Positions 9,728-18,469 of a stretch of DNA of 64,000 nt are shown here, piece by piece. The stretch covers positions 620,001 through 684,000 of the forward strand of contig NZ_BBRK01000004.1 of the NCBI RefSeq assembly GCF_002090115.1. The letters are read 5' to 3'. The notes beneath the pieces are model-generated. The model was given only the letters and a program-made list of their open reading frames with translations. It was not told the DNA's origin and ran no database searches. Made by a program: the position numbers and the translations under genes. Each line of letters opens with the position of its first letter. Position 1 is the first letter of the stretch. The stretch is from Demequina sp. NBRC 110054. Its GTDB lineage: Bacteria; Actinomycetota; Actinomycetes; Actinomycetales; Demequinaceae.

Positions 9728-11029
9728 ATGTCGGACACTCGCGGCGCGTCACAGCCGACGCCTGAGGAGGCGGCGGACGGCGAAGCACGTCGCGTGAGCC
9801 TCCCCGTCCCCGCCGGATCGATGGCTCCCGAGCCCATCGAGGGGGACGAGGGCGAGGTCATCCCCGCAGTCACTCCCCCTGGCGACGACGAGATCCTGCC
9901 GACGACGGGCAGCATCCCGTTCGCACCGGTGGCGGGCCGCCCGGTCTCGCCCTATGAGTCGCGTGGCAACGGCGACGATGCCACCACGGACGACGTGCAG
10001 CTGCTCGGCTCGACCGCGGTGACGAACGCCTCGCGCGAGGCCTCCGGGGCTCCCACGGCGAGCCTCCCCGCGGGATGGCTGCGGCCCGCAGGCTCCGGCC
10101 CCGCGCCCGCGTCGCCTCCGGCACCGGCCTTCGGCGACGACGAGATCCCGTTCACACCCCGCTTCGAGCCACGCACGATCTTCGCGCCGGTCGCGCTCTC
10201 GGATGCGCCCGACGAGGCGGACGACGACCGCGCGCCCGAGGCCGCTGAAGGACCCGCGGATGCCACGGCTGCCTCGGCGGGCCCGCGCACGGCGGATCTG
10301 CCCATGATGGCGGCCTTCGCTGGAGCGGATCCCCTCGAGGAGCCCGGAGAGCGAAGAGATGCGGACGGGCCCACCGTGACCGAGGTGCCCACGGACGACG
10401 CCTCCCCCACCGAGCCGAGCTCCGACGAGCACGGCCCCGCCTCGTCCGACGGCGACAGTCCCACCCGGCCCCGCGCCTCGATCGTCGTCATCATCCTGCT
10501 CGTGCTCGCGGGCCTCGTGGTCTGGGCGGGCGCCGCGTACGGCGCGGTCGCAGCCCTCTCCCCAGATCCGGTCGTCGTCGACGGCGAGATCCGCGTGGCG
10601 GGCCCGGACGGCCCGACGATCTCACCGATCGAGCTCACGGACACGACCGACTTCCTCGCGGCGATCCCGCTCACCGCAGGGGTCTTCGCACTCACCAACG
10701 CGGAGACGCTGGACCCCGAGGAGTCCGACCTCCCCCAGGAGGCGGCAGAGGCCTACGACCTCCAGTACAGCGACGGCACGGACATCATCGACGTCCTCGC
10801 GATCCAGCACTACAAGGCCGGCAAGGCGAAGAAGGCCTACAACACCTTGTCCAAGGGTGGCGAGGACCTCGGCGGCGTCGAGGACTCGACAGGAGAGGTC
10901 GTCGGCGCCGCGGCCGTGATCGACGACGGCGACGCTTCGACCGTGGTGTGGCGCAACGGGACCGCGGTGTTCGTGGCGACGGGCGACCACGACCAGCTGC
11001 TGGAGCTGTACCGCCTGTACGGGCTGTGA
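9728..11029 (+). CDS. Hypothetical single-pass membrane protein with acidic Pro/Ala-rich region
   Basis: 433 residues. The first ~255 are a low-complexity, acidic Pro/Ala/Asp-rich cytoplasmic region. One transmembrane helix follows (~258-281, ASIVVIILLVLAGLVVWAGAAYGAVAAL), then an extracellular domain of ~150 residues ending EQ-poor and Leu/Tyr-rich (LLELYRLYGL). TAGGCT at 9716-9721 is 6 bases before ATG 9728 (leaderless). Its stop overlaps the GTG start of the downstream TetR gene. No family recognised. Confidence 0.75.
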   Translation: MSDTRGASQPTPEEAADGEARRVSLPVPAGSMAPEPIEGDEGEVIPAVTPPGDDEILPTTGSIPFAPVAGRPVSPYESRGNGDDATTDDVQLLGSTAVTNASREASGAPTASLPAGWLRPAGSGPAPASPPAPAFGDDEIPFTPRFEPRTIFAPVALSDAPDEADDDRAPEAAEGPADATAASAGPRTADLPMMAAFAGADPLEEPGERRDADGPTVTEVPTDDASPTEPSSDEHGPASSDGDSPTRPRASIVVIILLVLAGLVVWAGAAYGAVAALSPDPVVVDGEIRVAGPDGPTISPIELTDTTDFLAAIPLTAGVFALTNAETLDPEESDLPQEAAEAYDLQYSDGTDIIDVLAIQHYKAGKAKKAYNTLSKGGEDLGGVEDSTGEVVGAAAVIDDGDASTVVWRNGTAVFVATGDHDQLLELYRLYGL

Positions 11030-11619
11030 CCCCCGCGCCGAGGGGCCCCCGGGGCGCGGGATCGGACACCCGCGCCGAGATCTTGTCCGCAGCGGCGAAC
11101 GTCTTCGTGCGCGACGGCTACTCGGCCTCCATGCGCGCAGTGGCACGCGCGGCAGGCGTGGACCCCGCCATGGTCAGGCACTGGTTCGGCTCCAAGGTCG
11201 AGCTGTTCGTCACCGCGCTGCGCCCCGCCGAGCGCGACGACCCTCGCCTGGCCAGGCTCATCGAGGTGCCCGAGGAGGAGCTCGGCGCAGCGATGGTCGA
11301 TCAGTTCCTGAAGCTCTGGGACGACCCGGTCGACGGGGTGAAGATGCGCACGATCCTGCGCACCGCGATCGCCTTCGACGAGGTCGCGGACTCGATGCGC
11401 GGAGTCATGCTGAACGACGTCATGCTCCAGGTGCTGCTCGCCCGCGGCTACGACGAGGACGAGGCACTTCTGCGCGCCTCGCTGGTCGGCTCGCAGATGA
11501 TCGGGCTCGCCGTCGCGCGACATCTGCTCGGATTCTCCAGACTGGAGGAGGCGCCCAGGGCGCAGCTGGTGGAGATCTACGGGCCCACGCTCCAGAGATA
11601 TCTCACCCAGGACCTTTGA
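11026..11619 (+). CDS. TetR family transcriptional regulator
   Basis: 197 residues with an N-terminal helix-turn-helix (TRAEILSAAANVFVRDGYSASMRAVARAAGVDPAMVRHWFGSK) and an all-helical ligand-binding domain. The C-terminal half resembles the TetR_C_33-type domain. GTG 11026 overlaps the preceding stop by 4 bases (GTGA), so translation is probably coupled. The longer in-frame start inside the upstream gene is not credible. It lies 40 bp before an ABC transporter pair and probably regulates it in response to an exported compound. Confidence 0.88.
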   Translation: MTPAPRGPRGAGSDTRAEILSAAANVFVRDGYSASMRAVARAAGVDPAMVRHWFGSKVELFVTALRPAERDDPRLARLIEVPEEELGAAMVDQFLKLWDDPVDGVKMRTILRTAIAFDEVADSMRGVMLNDVMLQVLLARGYDEDEALLRASLVGSQMIGLAVARHLLGFSRLEEAPRAQLVEIYGPTLQRYLTQDL

Positions 11620-11659
11620 GGGGGTTGCGCTCACGCGCAGAAGGAGGATAATTCCTCAC

Positions 11660-12379
11660 ATGGAGAATAATGCGATCGAGATCGAAGGTCTCAGGGTCGT
11701 CCGGGGAAGCAAGGAAGTCCTCCACGACCTCTCGTTGACCGTGCCGCGCGGCGCGGTCGTCGGACTGCTCGGCCCCTCGGGCGGCGGCAAGTCCACCCTC
11801 ATGCGCTCGATCGTGGGCGCGCAGATCGTCGCGGGCGGAAGCGTCAAGGTGTTCGGCATCGATGCCGGGAGCCCGCCGCTGCGCCACCGCGTCGGCTATG
11901 TGACCCAGGCGCCGTCGGTCTACGGCGACCTCACGGTCCGCCAGAACCTCAGCTACTTCGGCACCCTCGTGGGGGCCGACGCCGACAATGTCACCCACAC
12001 GATCGCGAGCGTCGGGCTCGAGGAGCAGACCGACCAGGTCGTCGGCACCCTCTCGGGCGGTCAGCTGTCGCGAGTCTCCCTCGCCGCGGCGATCCTCGGG
12101 CACCCGGACCTCCTCGTGCTCGACGAGCCCACCGTCGGCCTCGACCCCGCCCTGCGCGACGACCTGTGGAAGCTGTTCCGTCACTTCGCGGAGGGCGGCA
12201 CCACGATCCTCGTGTCGAGCCACGTCATGGACGAGGCGACACGATGCGATCGGCTGCTGTTCCTGCGCGAGGGACGCATCCTCGCCGACGGCACGCTCGA
12301 CGAGATCACGACCGAGACGGGCACGACGGACGCCGAGTCCGCGTTCCTGGCCCTCGCCCGCGGGAAGGAGGCGGCATGA
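11660..12379 (+). CDS. ABC transporter ATP-binding protein (drug/DUF-type exporter)
   Basis: 239 residues with complete ABC motifs: Walker A GPSGGGKST, Q-loop VTQAPSVYGDLTV, signature LSGGQLSRVSLA, Walker B LLVLDEPTVGLD and the switch His in VSSHVMDE. The arrangement is that of a CcmA/DrrA-like exporter ATPase. AAGGAGG lies 12 bases before ATG 11660, somewhat far, but no other in-frame start is available. It overlaps the permease gene by 4 bases and follows a TetR gene, as is typical for antibiotic or lipid efflux operons. Confidence 0.95.
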   Translation: MENNAIEIEGLRVVRGSKEVLHDLSLTVPRGAVVGLLGPSGGGKSTLMRSIVGAQIVAGGSVKVFGIDAGSPPLRHRVGYVTQAPSVYGDLTVRQNLSYFGTLVGADADNVTHTIASVGLEEQTDQVVGTLSGGQLSRVSLAAAILGHPDLLVLDEPTVGLDPALRDDLWKLFRHFAEGGTTILVSSHVMDEATRCDRLLFLREGRILADGTLDEITTETGTTDAESAFLALARGKEAA

Positions 12380-13125
12380 ACGCCAAGCTGACGGTCGCGA
12401 CCGCGAAGCGCGTGCTGCTGCAGCTCCGCTCGGACAAGCGCACGATCGCGATGATGCTCGTCCTTCCGCTCGTCCTGCTCACGCTCCTGTGGTGGCTCTT
12501 CAAGGACACGGTCGACCCGACCACCCAGATGTCGACGTTCGACCCGCTCGGCGCACGCCTCATGGGCCTGTTCCCGATGCTGCTGATGTTCATCATCACG
12601 TCGGTCGCCACGCTCCGGGAGCGCACCTCGGGGACGATGGAGCGCCTCATGGCCTCCCCGATGCGCCGCGGCGACGTGGTGCTCGGCTACGCCATGGCGT
12701 TCGGCCTCGTCGCGATCGTCCAGGGCACGGTGCTCGTCCTGTACTCGGTGTACGTCCTGAGCCTCGACGTGGCGGGACCGGTGTGGGCGCTCGTCCTCAT
12801 CATCGTGCTCGACGCCCTGCTCGGCACCGCGCTCGGCCTCGCCGCATCGTCCCTCGCGCGCACCGAGTTCCAGGCCGTGCAGATGATGCCCGTGGTGCTG
12901 CTGCCTCAGCTGCTGATCGCGGGCCTGTTCATGGACCGCGAGGACATGCCCGACGTCCTCTACTGGGTGTCCACGGTGCTGCCGCTCAGCTACGCGATCG
13001 ACGCGATCAACGACATCCTCGCGGATGACGTCGCGGGGATCTGGCCCGAGGTCGCGATCCTGCTCGGCTTCATCGTCGGCTCGCTCGTGCTCGGAGTCAC
13101 GACGCTGCGCCGCCGCACCGCCTGA
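12376..13125 (+). CDS. ABC-2 type transporter permease
   Basis: 249 residues with six predicted transmembrane helices and the ABC-2 pattern (a conserved TSVATLRERTSGTMERLMASPMRRGDVVLGY segment between helices 2 and 3). It forms the membrane channel for the preceding ATPase. ATG 12376 overlaps the ATPase stop (ATGA), so the two are translationally coupled. The transported substrate cannot be read from the sequence; a lipophilic toxin is the usual guess. Confidence 0.93.
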   Translation: MNAKLTVATAKRVLLQLRSDKRTIAMMLVLPLVLLTLLWWLFKDTVDPTTQMSTFDPLGARLMGLFPMLLMFIITSVATLRERTSGTMERLMASPMRRGDVVLGYAMAFGLVAIVQGTVLVLYSVYVLSLDVAGPVWALVLIIVLDALLGTALGLAASSLARTEFQAVQMMPVVLLPQLLIAGLFMDREDMPDVLYWVSTVLPLSYAIDAINDILADDVAGIWPEVAILLGFIVGSLVLGVTTLRRRTA

Positions 13126-13135
13126 TCCCGAGCCG

Positions 13136-13171
13136 CGAAGCCCGCCCCGCGCCCGCGCGGGGCGGGCTTCG
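13136..13171 (+). terminator. Strong terminator after the TetR/ABC operon
   Basis: A perfect 15-bp inverted repeat (CGAAGCCCGCCCCGC and its complement, 6-base loop) begins 11 bp after the permease stop. It ends the 11026-13125 operon. Confidence 0.85.
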
Positions 13172-13218
13172 TCGTACCCGGGACGGCGATGTCGCACCCG
13201 GCCGATAGCCTGGACCGC

Positions 13219-14052
13219 ATGACTGAGACGAACTTCCCGCGCGTCGCCGTCCTCGGCGGCGGAGGCACCATCGGCACGACAGTGATCGGAGCGATGCGGG
13301 GCGCGGGCTGGCCCGCGGACCGGATCGTCGCGGCCGGCCGCAGCGAGGAGCGGCTCGCGCCGCTCGCCGCGGAGTACGGCATCGGGACGACGACGGACGC
13401 GGCCTCGGCCGTCGAGGGCGCCGACGTCGTGGTCACCTCGGTCAAGCCGCAGGACATGCGCGCACTGCTCGCGCAGATCGCGCCGTCCGTCTCCCCCGAC
13501 GCCCTCGTGCTGACCGTCGCGGCCGCGCTCCCGTCGTCCTTCTACGAGGAGCTGCTCGCCGACGGCACCGCGGTCGTGCGATCGATGCCGAACACACCTG
13601 CGCGCCTGGGCAAGGGCGCCACGTCCATCTCCGCCGGCGCGCACGCGACCGAGGAGCACATGGCGCTCGCGGAGCGGATCCTCGAGGGCACGGGACTCGT
13701 CGTGAGGGTCCCCGAGGACCTCATCGCAGGCGTGTCCGTGGTGTCGGGCTCAGGGCCCGCGTTCTTCTACGCGGTCGCGGAGGCGATGGCCGCCGCGGGC
13801 ATCGCGAACGGGCTCGACCGCGAGATGGCGGAGGCGCTCGCCGCGCAGACGCTCATCGGCGCGGGCGCGCTGCTCGAGGAGTCCGGCGAGACCCCGGCCG
13901 AGCTGCGCGCCAAGGTCAGCTCGAAGGGCGGCACGACCCTGGCCGCGCTCGCGGCGATGGAGTCCGCGGGCCTCCAGGGCGTCTTCTCTGCGGGCGCCAA
14001 CGCTGCGATCGCGCGCGCGAAGGAGCTCGGCGAGGAGCTTCAGCAGGGCTGA
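13219..14052 (+). CDS. proC: Pyrroline-5-carboxylate reductase
   Basis: 277 residues. ProC catalyses the last step of proline synthesis (P5C + NAD(P)H to proline). The N-terminal Rossmann motif is VAVLGGGGTIG. The substrate site appears as VRSMPNTPARLGKGAT and the C-terminal dimer signature as SKGGTTLAALAAMESAGL. TAGCCT at 13206-13211 sits 7 bases before ATG 13219, consistent with a leaderless transcript. A short hairpin terminator follows. Confidence 0.97.
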   Translation: MTETNFPRVAVLGGGGTIGTTVIGAMRGAGWPADRIVAAGRSEERLAPLAAEYGIGTTTDAASAVEGADVVVTSVKPQDMRALLAQIAPSVSPDALVLTVAAALPSSFYEELLADGTAVVRSMPNTPARLGKGATSISAGAHATEEHMALAERILEGTGLVVRVPEDLIAGVSVVSGSGPAFFYAVAEAMAAAGIANGLDREMAEALAAQTLIGAGALLEESGETPAELRAKVSSKGGTTLAALAAMESAGLQGVFSAGANAAIARAKELGEELQQG

Positions 14053-14055
14053 CCG

Positions 14056-14073
14056 AGGCCCCGAGCGGGGCCT
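14056..14073 (+). terminator. Hairpin after proC
   Basis: AGGCCCC-GAGC-GGGGCCT, a perfect 7-bp stem four bases after the proC stop, lying before the converging cupin gene. No T-run follows, so termination strength is uncertain. Confidence 0.55.
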
Positions 14074-14088
14074 GGAGCCCGGGACGGA

Positions 14089-14517
14089 TCACCAGGGCGA
14101 GGGGCGATCCTCGTCCCGGATCGCATCGTCCGGGAGGCGCGGGAGCGCGCCGCCGTCGCCGCGGATGCACAGCCAGCGCAGCTCCGTCGCACTGTCGGGC
14201 AGGCAGCGCCAGGTCCGCATCACACCCTGGCCCACGCGGATGCACGTGCCGGCCTGGACGTCGACCACCTCGTCGTCGAGACCCATCTGCCCCTGACCCG
14301 CGAGGAAGACGTACAGCTCCTCGTCCGAGTCGTGGCTGTGCCAGTAGCCCGCCTCCTCGCCCGGCACCAGGGCGTTCGCGGTCATCCCGATGAACTGCAT
14401 GGGCAGCTCGTGGTCCACGACCCGGCGCCCCTCGCGAGAACGGTCGGGCACGAAGCCGCCGTAGTGTGTGCGCCACTCGTCGAGGGCTCCGAGCTCGGTC
14501 ACCTGGTAGTCGCTCAT
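14089..14517 (-). CDS. Cupin domain protein
   Basis: 142 residues with both cupin motifs: GYWHSHDSDEELYVFLAGQGQMGLDDEVVDVQAGTCI contains the H-x-H...E metal site and the Gly-rich beta turn. A conserved metal-binding His/Glu set suggests a small metal enzyme or sensor, with substrate unknown. CAGACT lies 6 bases before ATG 14517 (leaderless type). The gap to the downstream same-strand hydrolase is 38 bp, with the hydrolase transcribed first, so they may share a transcript. Confidence 0.8.
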   Translation of the reverse strand: MSDYQVTELGALDEWRTHYGGFVPDRSREGRRVVDHELPMQFIGMTANALVPGEEAGYWHSHDSDEELYVFLAGQGQMGLDDEVVDVQAGTCIRVGQGVMRTWRCLPDSATELRWLCIRGDGGALPRLPDDAIRDEDRPSPW

Positions 14518-14555
14518 GGCGACAGTCTGTCAGCGCCCGCGAACGTCCGACAGCA

Positions 14556-15131
14556 TCAGGCGTCGAACTCCGCGAGGAAGTCGGTGAGGCGCTCGTACAT
14601 GTCGTGCGAGGCTGCGTCGTCGTACTCGTGCCAGCCCTCGAACCCGAACAGGTGCGCGTCGCCGGGATAGAGGAACTCCTCGCATGCGTCGCCCGCGAGC
14701 GCGAGGAAGGCCGCGCGCTCGTCGGGGTCGACCCACGGGTCGTCCTCCGAGTGGTGAAGCTGCACGCGCAGGCCCTCGGGCCACGCCTCGACGCCGAAGC
14801 GCGAGGGGGCCACCGCATCGTGCATCGCGATCAGCCCCCTCGCTTCCGGGTCGGTCAGCGCGAGCGCCGTCGCGAGCGTGGCCCCGAGCGAGAAGCCCGC
14901 GTAGATGCGAGGCCCCTTGAGCCCGGAGGTCATCTCGCGGGCGCGCGGAATCCAGTGATCCGGGCCCCTCGCGTCGATGTGGGCGACGGCGGTCTCCACG
15001 TCATCGAAGGTGCGACCGTCGAACATGTCGAGCGCGAGGACGTCGTGGCCGTCCTGCTCGAGGATCTCGGCCCACTGTCGCACGTGGGACGTGAGCCCGA
15101 GCGCCGAGTGGACAAGGACCACAGTCGCCAT
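14556..15131 (-). CDS. Dienelactone hydrolase-like alpha/beta hydrolase (paralogue 1)
   Basis: 191 residues with an alpha/beta-hydrolase core: the oxyanion strand VVLVHSALGL, nucleophile elbow AGFSLGA (Ser), acid in SEDDPW and catalytic His in GDAHLFG. A dienelactone-hydrolase-like fold is inferred; the canonical nucleophile Cys of true DLH is Ser here. A close paralogue lies at 19514-20095. ATG 15131 matches the paralogue's start. Upstream lies the divergent TetR gene with its operator, which could also influence this gene. Confidence 0.85.
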   Translation of the reverse strand: MATVVLVHSALGLTSHVRQWAEILEQDGHDVLALDMFDGRTFDDVETAVAHIDARGPDHWIPRAREMTSGLKGPRIYAGFSLGATLATALALTDPEARGLIAMHDAVAPSRFGVEAWPEGLRVQLHHSEDDPWVDPDERAAFLALAGDACEEFLYPGDAHLFGFEGWHEYDDAASHDMYERLTDFLAEFDA

Positions 15132-15222
15132 GCTGACCTCCGGGGTGGGGTGTGATCCCACGCTACGTGGACGATGCGACCGGGGTGATTCGAGCATCGT
15201 CCCATGGTTCCAGTTGACACGA

Positions 15223-15237
15223 CTTAACGGTGTTAAG
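15223..15237 (+). promoter_or_regulatory. TetR operator copy 1, within the TetR promoter
   Basis: CTTAAC-GGT-GTTAAG is a perfect inverted repeat. It lies between TTGACA (15214-15219) and CACACT (15238-15243, 6 bases before the TetR ATG). The core TTAACGGTGTTAA recurs as its exact reverse complement at 15897-15909. Position and duplication strongly suggest autorepression. Confidence 0.75.
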
Positions 15238-15249
15238 CACACTGGAGGC

Positions 15250-15855
15250 ATGACCGCCACACAGCCCGCGACACGCGACGTCCGCTCGGCGATCCTCGCC
15301 GCAGCGACCGCGCTGTTCGAGCAGCACGGCCCCGACGGGCTGTCCATGCGCCAGATCGCGCGCGAGATCGGCTACTCGGCGACCACCATCTACCTGCACT
15401 TCCGCGACAAGGACGACCTGATGCAGGCAGTGTGCACGTCTGGTTTCGCGGAGTTCGGGGCACAGATGGAGGCGGCCGGGCAGGGTCCTGAACCATTCGC
15501 CGAGCGGCTACGCGCCGTCGGCCTCGCCTACGTGGACTTCGCGTTCGCGCGCCCGATGCACTACGACGTCATGTTCGTCCGGCCCAAGGAGTGGACGCTT
15601 CCCGACGGCGGCGAGGATCCCAGCTTCCTCGGCATGGTCGCCATGATGGAGGCCGCCCAGGCGTCGGGAGAGATCCGCCCTGGCAGTGCGCGTGAGCAGG
15701 CGGCTGGTGTCTGGTCCGCCCTGCACGGCGTCGTCTCGCTTGCGCTCGCCATGCACGGCTCCGTCGACATCCTCGAACCCCAGGCGGTGCGCGCTCGCGC
15801 CGCCCACGCCGTCGAGCTGCACCTTGCGGATCTCACGGCACCACCCCTGACCTGA
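15250..15855 (+). CDS. TetR family transcriptional regulator
   Basis: 201 residues. The N-terminal helix-turn-helix reads RSAILAAATALFEQHGPDGLSMRQIAREIGYSATTIYLHFRDKDDL; the C-terminal domain resembles the TetR_C_13/WHG type (LAYVDFAFARPMHYDVMF). Start ATG 15250 follows GGAGGC and also sits at the leaderless distance from a -10. It is flanked by two copies of the same operator, one in its own promoter and one just before the downstream epimerase gene, so it most likely represses itself and that gene. Confidence 0.92.
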   Translation: MTATQPATRDVRSAILAAATALFEQHGPDGLSMRQIAREIGYSATTIYLHFRDKDDLMQAVCTSGFAEFGAQMEAAGQGPEPFAERLRAVGLAYVDFAFARPMHYDVMFVRPKEWTLPDGGEDPSFLGMVAMMEAAQASGEIRPGSAREQAAGVWSALHGVVSLALAMHGSVDILEPQAVRARAAHAVELHLADLTAPPLT

Positions 15856-15896
15856 CGCCCCGGCGAGGAGTGTTCCGACCGCTTCACATCCATCGA

Positions 15897-15909
15897 TTAA
15901 CACCGTTAA
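15897..15909 (+). promoter_or_regulatory. TetR operator copy 2, before the epimerase gene
   Basis: TTAACACCGTTAA, the exact reverse complement of the core of copy 1. It ends 13 bases before ATG 15923, overlapping the region just upstream of the Shine-Dalgarno AAGGAGAG. Binding here would block transcription or its start. Confidence 0.75.
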
Positions 15910-15922
15910 CCAAGGAGAGATC

Positions 15923-16870
15923 ATGACCACCCACGTCGTCCTCGGCACCGGCACGATCGGCGCCCCACTCATCCGCGAACTCACCGCACGCGGCCAGCGT
16001 GTCCTCGCGGTCAACCGCTCCGGCTCACGCGCCGGCATACCCGCCGGCACGGAACTGCTGGTCGGAGACCTCTCCGACCCCGACTTCGCCCGTCGCGCCT
16101 TGCGAGACGCGGACGTGGCATACCAGCTCACCATGCCGCCCTACCACCGGTGGCAGCAGGCGTTCCCGACCCTTGCCACGTCAGTGCTCGAGGCCGCGAG
16201 CGCCACCGCGACCCGCCTGGTCCTCGGCGACAATCTGTACTCCTACGGGCCCCCAGACGGTCCGCTGAGCAACGCCAACCCCGAGCGGCCCACGACGGTC
16301 AAGGGACGCGTCCGCCAGTCGATCGCGCACGAGGCCCTCGAGGCCCACCGTGCCGGGCGGGTCGTGGTCGCGCTCACCCGGCCCTCGAACTTCTTCGGCG
16401 CCGACTACGCGCTCACCCGTGACCTCCTGGTCGGCCCCGCGCTGCGCGGCGCCCGCATGTCGGTGCTCGGGCGGCTCGACCAGCCCCACGCGTTCGGCTA
16501 CCCGCCGGACATCGCCCGCGCCATGGCGGACATCGGCGACTCGGACGATGCCTGGGGCCGCTCGTGGGTGGTCCCCGCGCTCGAGCCCCTCACGCAAGGG
16601 GACCTGTGCGCGCGGATCTGGCGCCGCGCAGGGCAGCATGGACGGCCCAAGGTCGCCGCGCTGCGAGGGCTGCCGCTGCGGATGGTGGGGCTCTTCTCCG
16701 CCCAGCTCCGCGCGAGCGCCGAGATGGTCTACGAGTTCGACCGCCCCTTCCTGGTGGACGCGCACGAGTTCGAGGCGCGCTTCGGCTGGTCGGCGACGCC
16801 CGTGGACGAGGCGATCGACGCGACCGTCACTGGCATCAAGAGGGGCCTCGCCTCAGCATCGTCCGTCTGA
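15923..16870 (+). CDS. NAD(P)-binding epimerase/dehydratase-like protein
   Basis: 315 residues, an atypical short-chain dehydrogenase. The nucleotide-binding motif is VVLGTGTIGAPLIREL (GxGxxG rather than GxxGxxG). The usual active-site Tyr-Lys pair is not obvious, and the LGDNLYSYGPPDG segment corresponds to the SDR active-site region. Such proteins act as oxidoreductases or quinone/aldehyde sensors; substrate unknown. AAGGAGAG precedes ATG 15923. It follows the TetR gene and shares its operator. Confidence 0.85.
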   Translation: MTTHVVLGTGTIGAPLIRELTARGQRVLAVNRSGSRAGIPAGTELLVGDLSDPDFARRALRDADVAYQLTMPPYHRWQQAFPTLATSVLEAASATATRLVLGDNLYSYGPPDGPLSNANPERPTTVKGRVRQSIAHEALEAHRAGRVVVALTRPSNFFGADYALTRDLLVGPALRGARMSVLGRLDQPHAFGYPPDIARAMADIGDSDDAWGRSWVVPALEPLTQGDLCARIWRRAGQHGRPKVAALRGLPLRMVGLFSAQLRASAEMVYEFDRPFLVDAHEFEARFGWSATPVDEAIDATVTGIKRGLASASSV

Positions 16871-16956
16871 CTCTGTGGCGGGATCGCTCCGACCCCGATA
16901 GCCTCGATACCCACTGGGGTACCCCGGTGAGCACGCCGATGTGCGAGGAGGCTGAC

Positions 16957-18231
16957 ATGACCGCGTGGCGGATCCGCGACGCCCATCCCGAGGACCTCGA
17001 GGAGGTCGTGCGCCTCTGGGAGCGTTCGCGCGCTGCCGGCGTCGAGCCGGTCTACGCGCTCGCCGAGGTGCTCCACTCGGCGCAGCAGGACGATGCGGTG
17101 GTCGCGACGGTCGGCGACGAGGTCGTGGGCGCCGCGGTCGGGCGACGCGCGCACAACCAGGCCTGGGTGGTCTTCCACGCGGTCGACGAGGAGTGGCACG
17201 GGCGCGGGATCGGCGCAGGACTTCTCGGCGCGCTCGAGTCCAGGGTCGCAGAGGACGGCGTCACCACCGTCTCCGCCCTGGTCCCCGCCGAGCAGGACTA
17301 CCTCGACGCGTACCGCGACGCGGGCTTCGCGGAGAAGAAGGCCGTGCGCTACCTCGAGCGCCGGCTGCCCGTGCAGCGCGAGGAGCGCGGGCCGCTCGCG
17401 GAGCTGGGAGGCCGGGTGCTTCCGCGCGGGCTGTGGGACGCGGTCGGGGGCATGAGCCACGAGAAGGCGCTGCTCGAGAAGCGCCTCGTGCTGCCATTGG
17501 CCCAGCCGGACCTGGCCGACCGCTTCGGCGTCGCCCCGCCCCGCGCGGTCGTCCTGTTCGGGCCCCCCGGCACCGGCAAGACGACCTTCGCGAAGGCCGT
17601 CGCGTCGCGGCTCGAGTGGTCGTTCGTCGAGGTCTTCCCGTCACGCCTGGCGGCCGACCCCAAGGGACTCGCGGGGGCGCTCCGCGAGACGTTCACGCAG
17701 ATCGACGAGCTCGAGCACGCCGTGGTCCTGATCGACGAGGTCGAGGAGATCGCGTCCCATCGCCGCGGGGACCCGCCCTCGCCGCTGCAGGGCGTGACGA
17801 ACGAGCTGCTCAAGATCATCCCGGCCTTCCGCGAGCGCCCCGACCGACTGCTGGTGTGCGCCACCAACTTCATCCGATCGCTCGACTCGGCGTTCCTCAG
17901 GCATGGGCGCTTCGACTACGTCATCCCGATCGGGCTGCCCGACGCCGAGGCGCGCACCGCGATCTGGGAGCGGTTCATCCCGCCGGCCGCTGGCGAGGTC
18001 GACCTCGCACAGCTCGTCGCCGCGTCGGAGGGCTTCACCCCCGCGGACATCGAGTTCGCCGCGAGGCGCGCCTCCCAGTCGGCGCTCGAGAAGGCCGTGG
18101 TCGATGCCGCGGCGGCGGACGGTCCGACCACCTCCGACTACCTCGAGGCGATCGGAGCGACGCGCGCGACCGTCGCACCCGAGGTGGTCGCGGAGTTCGA
18201 GGAGGACATCGAGTCCGTCGCGCGACTGTAG
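16957..18231 (+). CDS. GNAT acetyltransferase-AAA+ ATPase fusion
   Basis: 424 residues with two domains. Residues 1-145 form a GNAT fold (acetyl-CoA loop in DEEWHGRGIGAGLL). Residues ~165-424 are a classical AAA+ module: Walker A GPPGTGKTT (~202), Walker B VVLIDEVEE (~256), sensor 1 LLVCATN (~298), an arginine-finger region RHGRFDYVI (~315) and a helical lid. GAGGAGG precedes ATG 16957. A 10-bp palindrome GGGGTACCCC (16916-16925) lies upstream. Role unknown; coupling acetylation to substrate remodelling is a guess. Confidence 0.88.
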   Translation: MTAWRIRDAHPEDLEEVVRLWERSRAAGVEPVYALAEVLHSAQQDDAVVATVGDEVVGAAVGRRAHNQAWVVFHAVDEEWHGRGIGAGLLGALESRVAEDGVTTVSALVPAEQDYLDAYRDAGFAEKKAVRYLERRLPVQREERGPLAELGGRVLPRGLWDAVGGMSHEKALLEKRLVLPLAQPDLADRFGVAPPRAVVLFGPPGTGKTTFAKAVASRLEWSFVEVFPSRLAADPKGLAGALRETFTQIDELEHAVVLIDEVEEIASHRRGDPPSPLQGVTNELLKIIPAFRERPDRLLVCATNFIRSLDSAFLRHGRFDYVIPIGLPDAEARTAIWERFIPPAAGEVDLAQLVAASEGFTPADIEFAARRASQSALEKAVVDAAAADGPTTSDYLEAIGATRATVAPEVVAEFEEDIESVARL

Positions 18232-18351
18232 CCACACCTCGCCGGAGCTCACGCTCGCCTTCCCCACCGGCACCGTTCTCCGCGTCCCGTGCGACCCAGA
18301 CCCGGGACCTCACCTCAGGGACCACCCCGACTCAAGGTCCCTCCCAGGTGG

Positions 18352-18373
18352 GCCCGCGCACCCACGCGCGGGC
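18352..18373 (+). terminator. Hairpin between GNAT-AAA+ and CPBP genes
   Basis: GCCCGCGC pairs with GCGCGGGC (8-bp stem, 6-base loop) in the 238-bp gap after 18231. No T-run follows. The rest of the gap shows nothing clear. Confidence 0.4.
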
Positions 18374-18469
18374 GATGTGGACACCCCGACCCCGGACCTA
18401 CGTTCGTGGAGGACGCCCTCGCGGCGCCCGCGCAGCCGGCAAGGCGCCGACGCTCGACGAGGGGGACCC

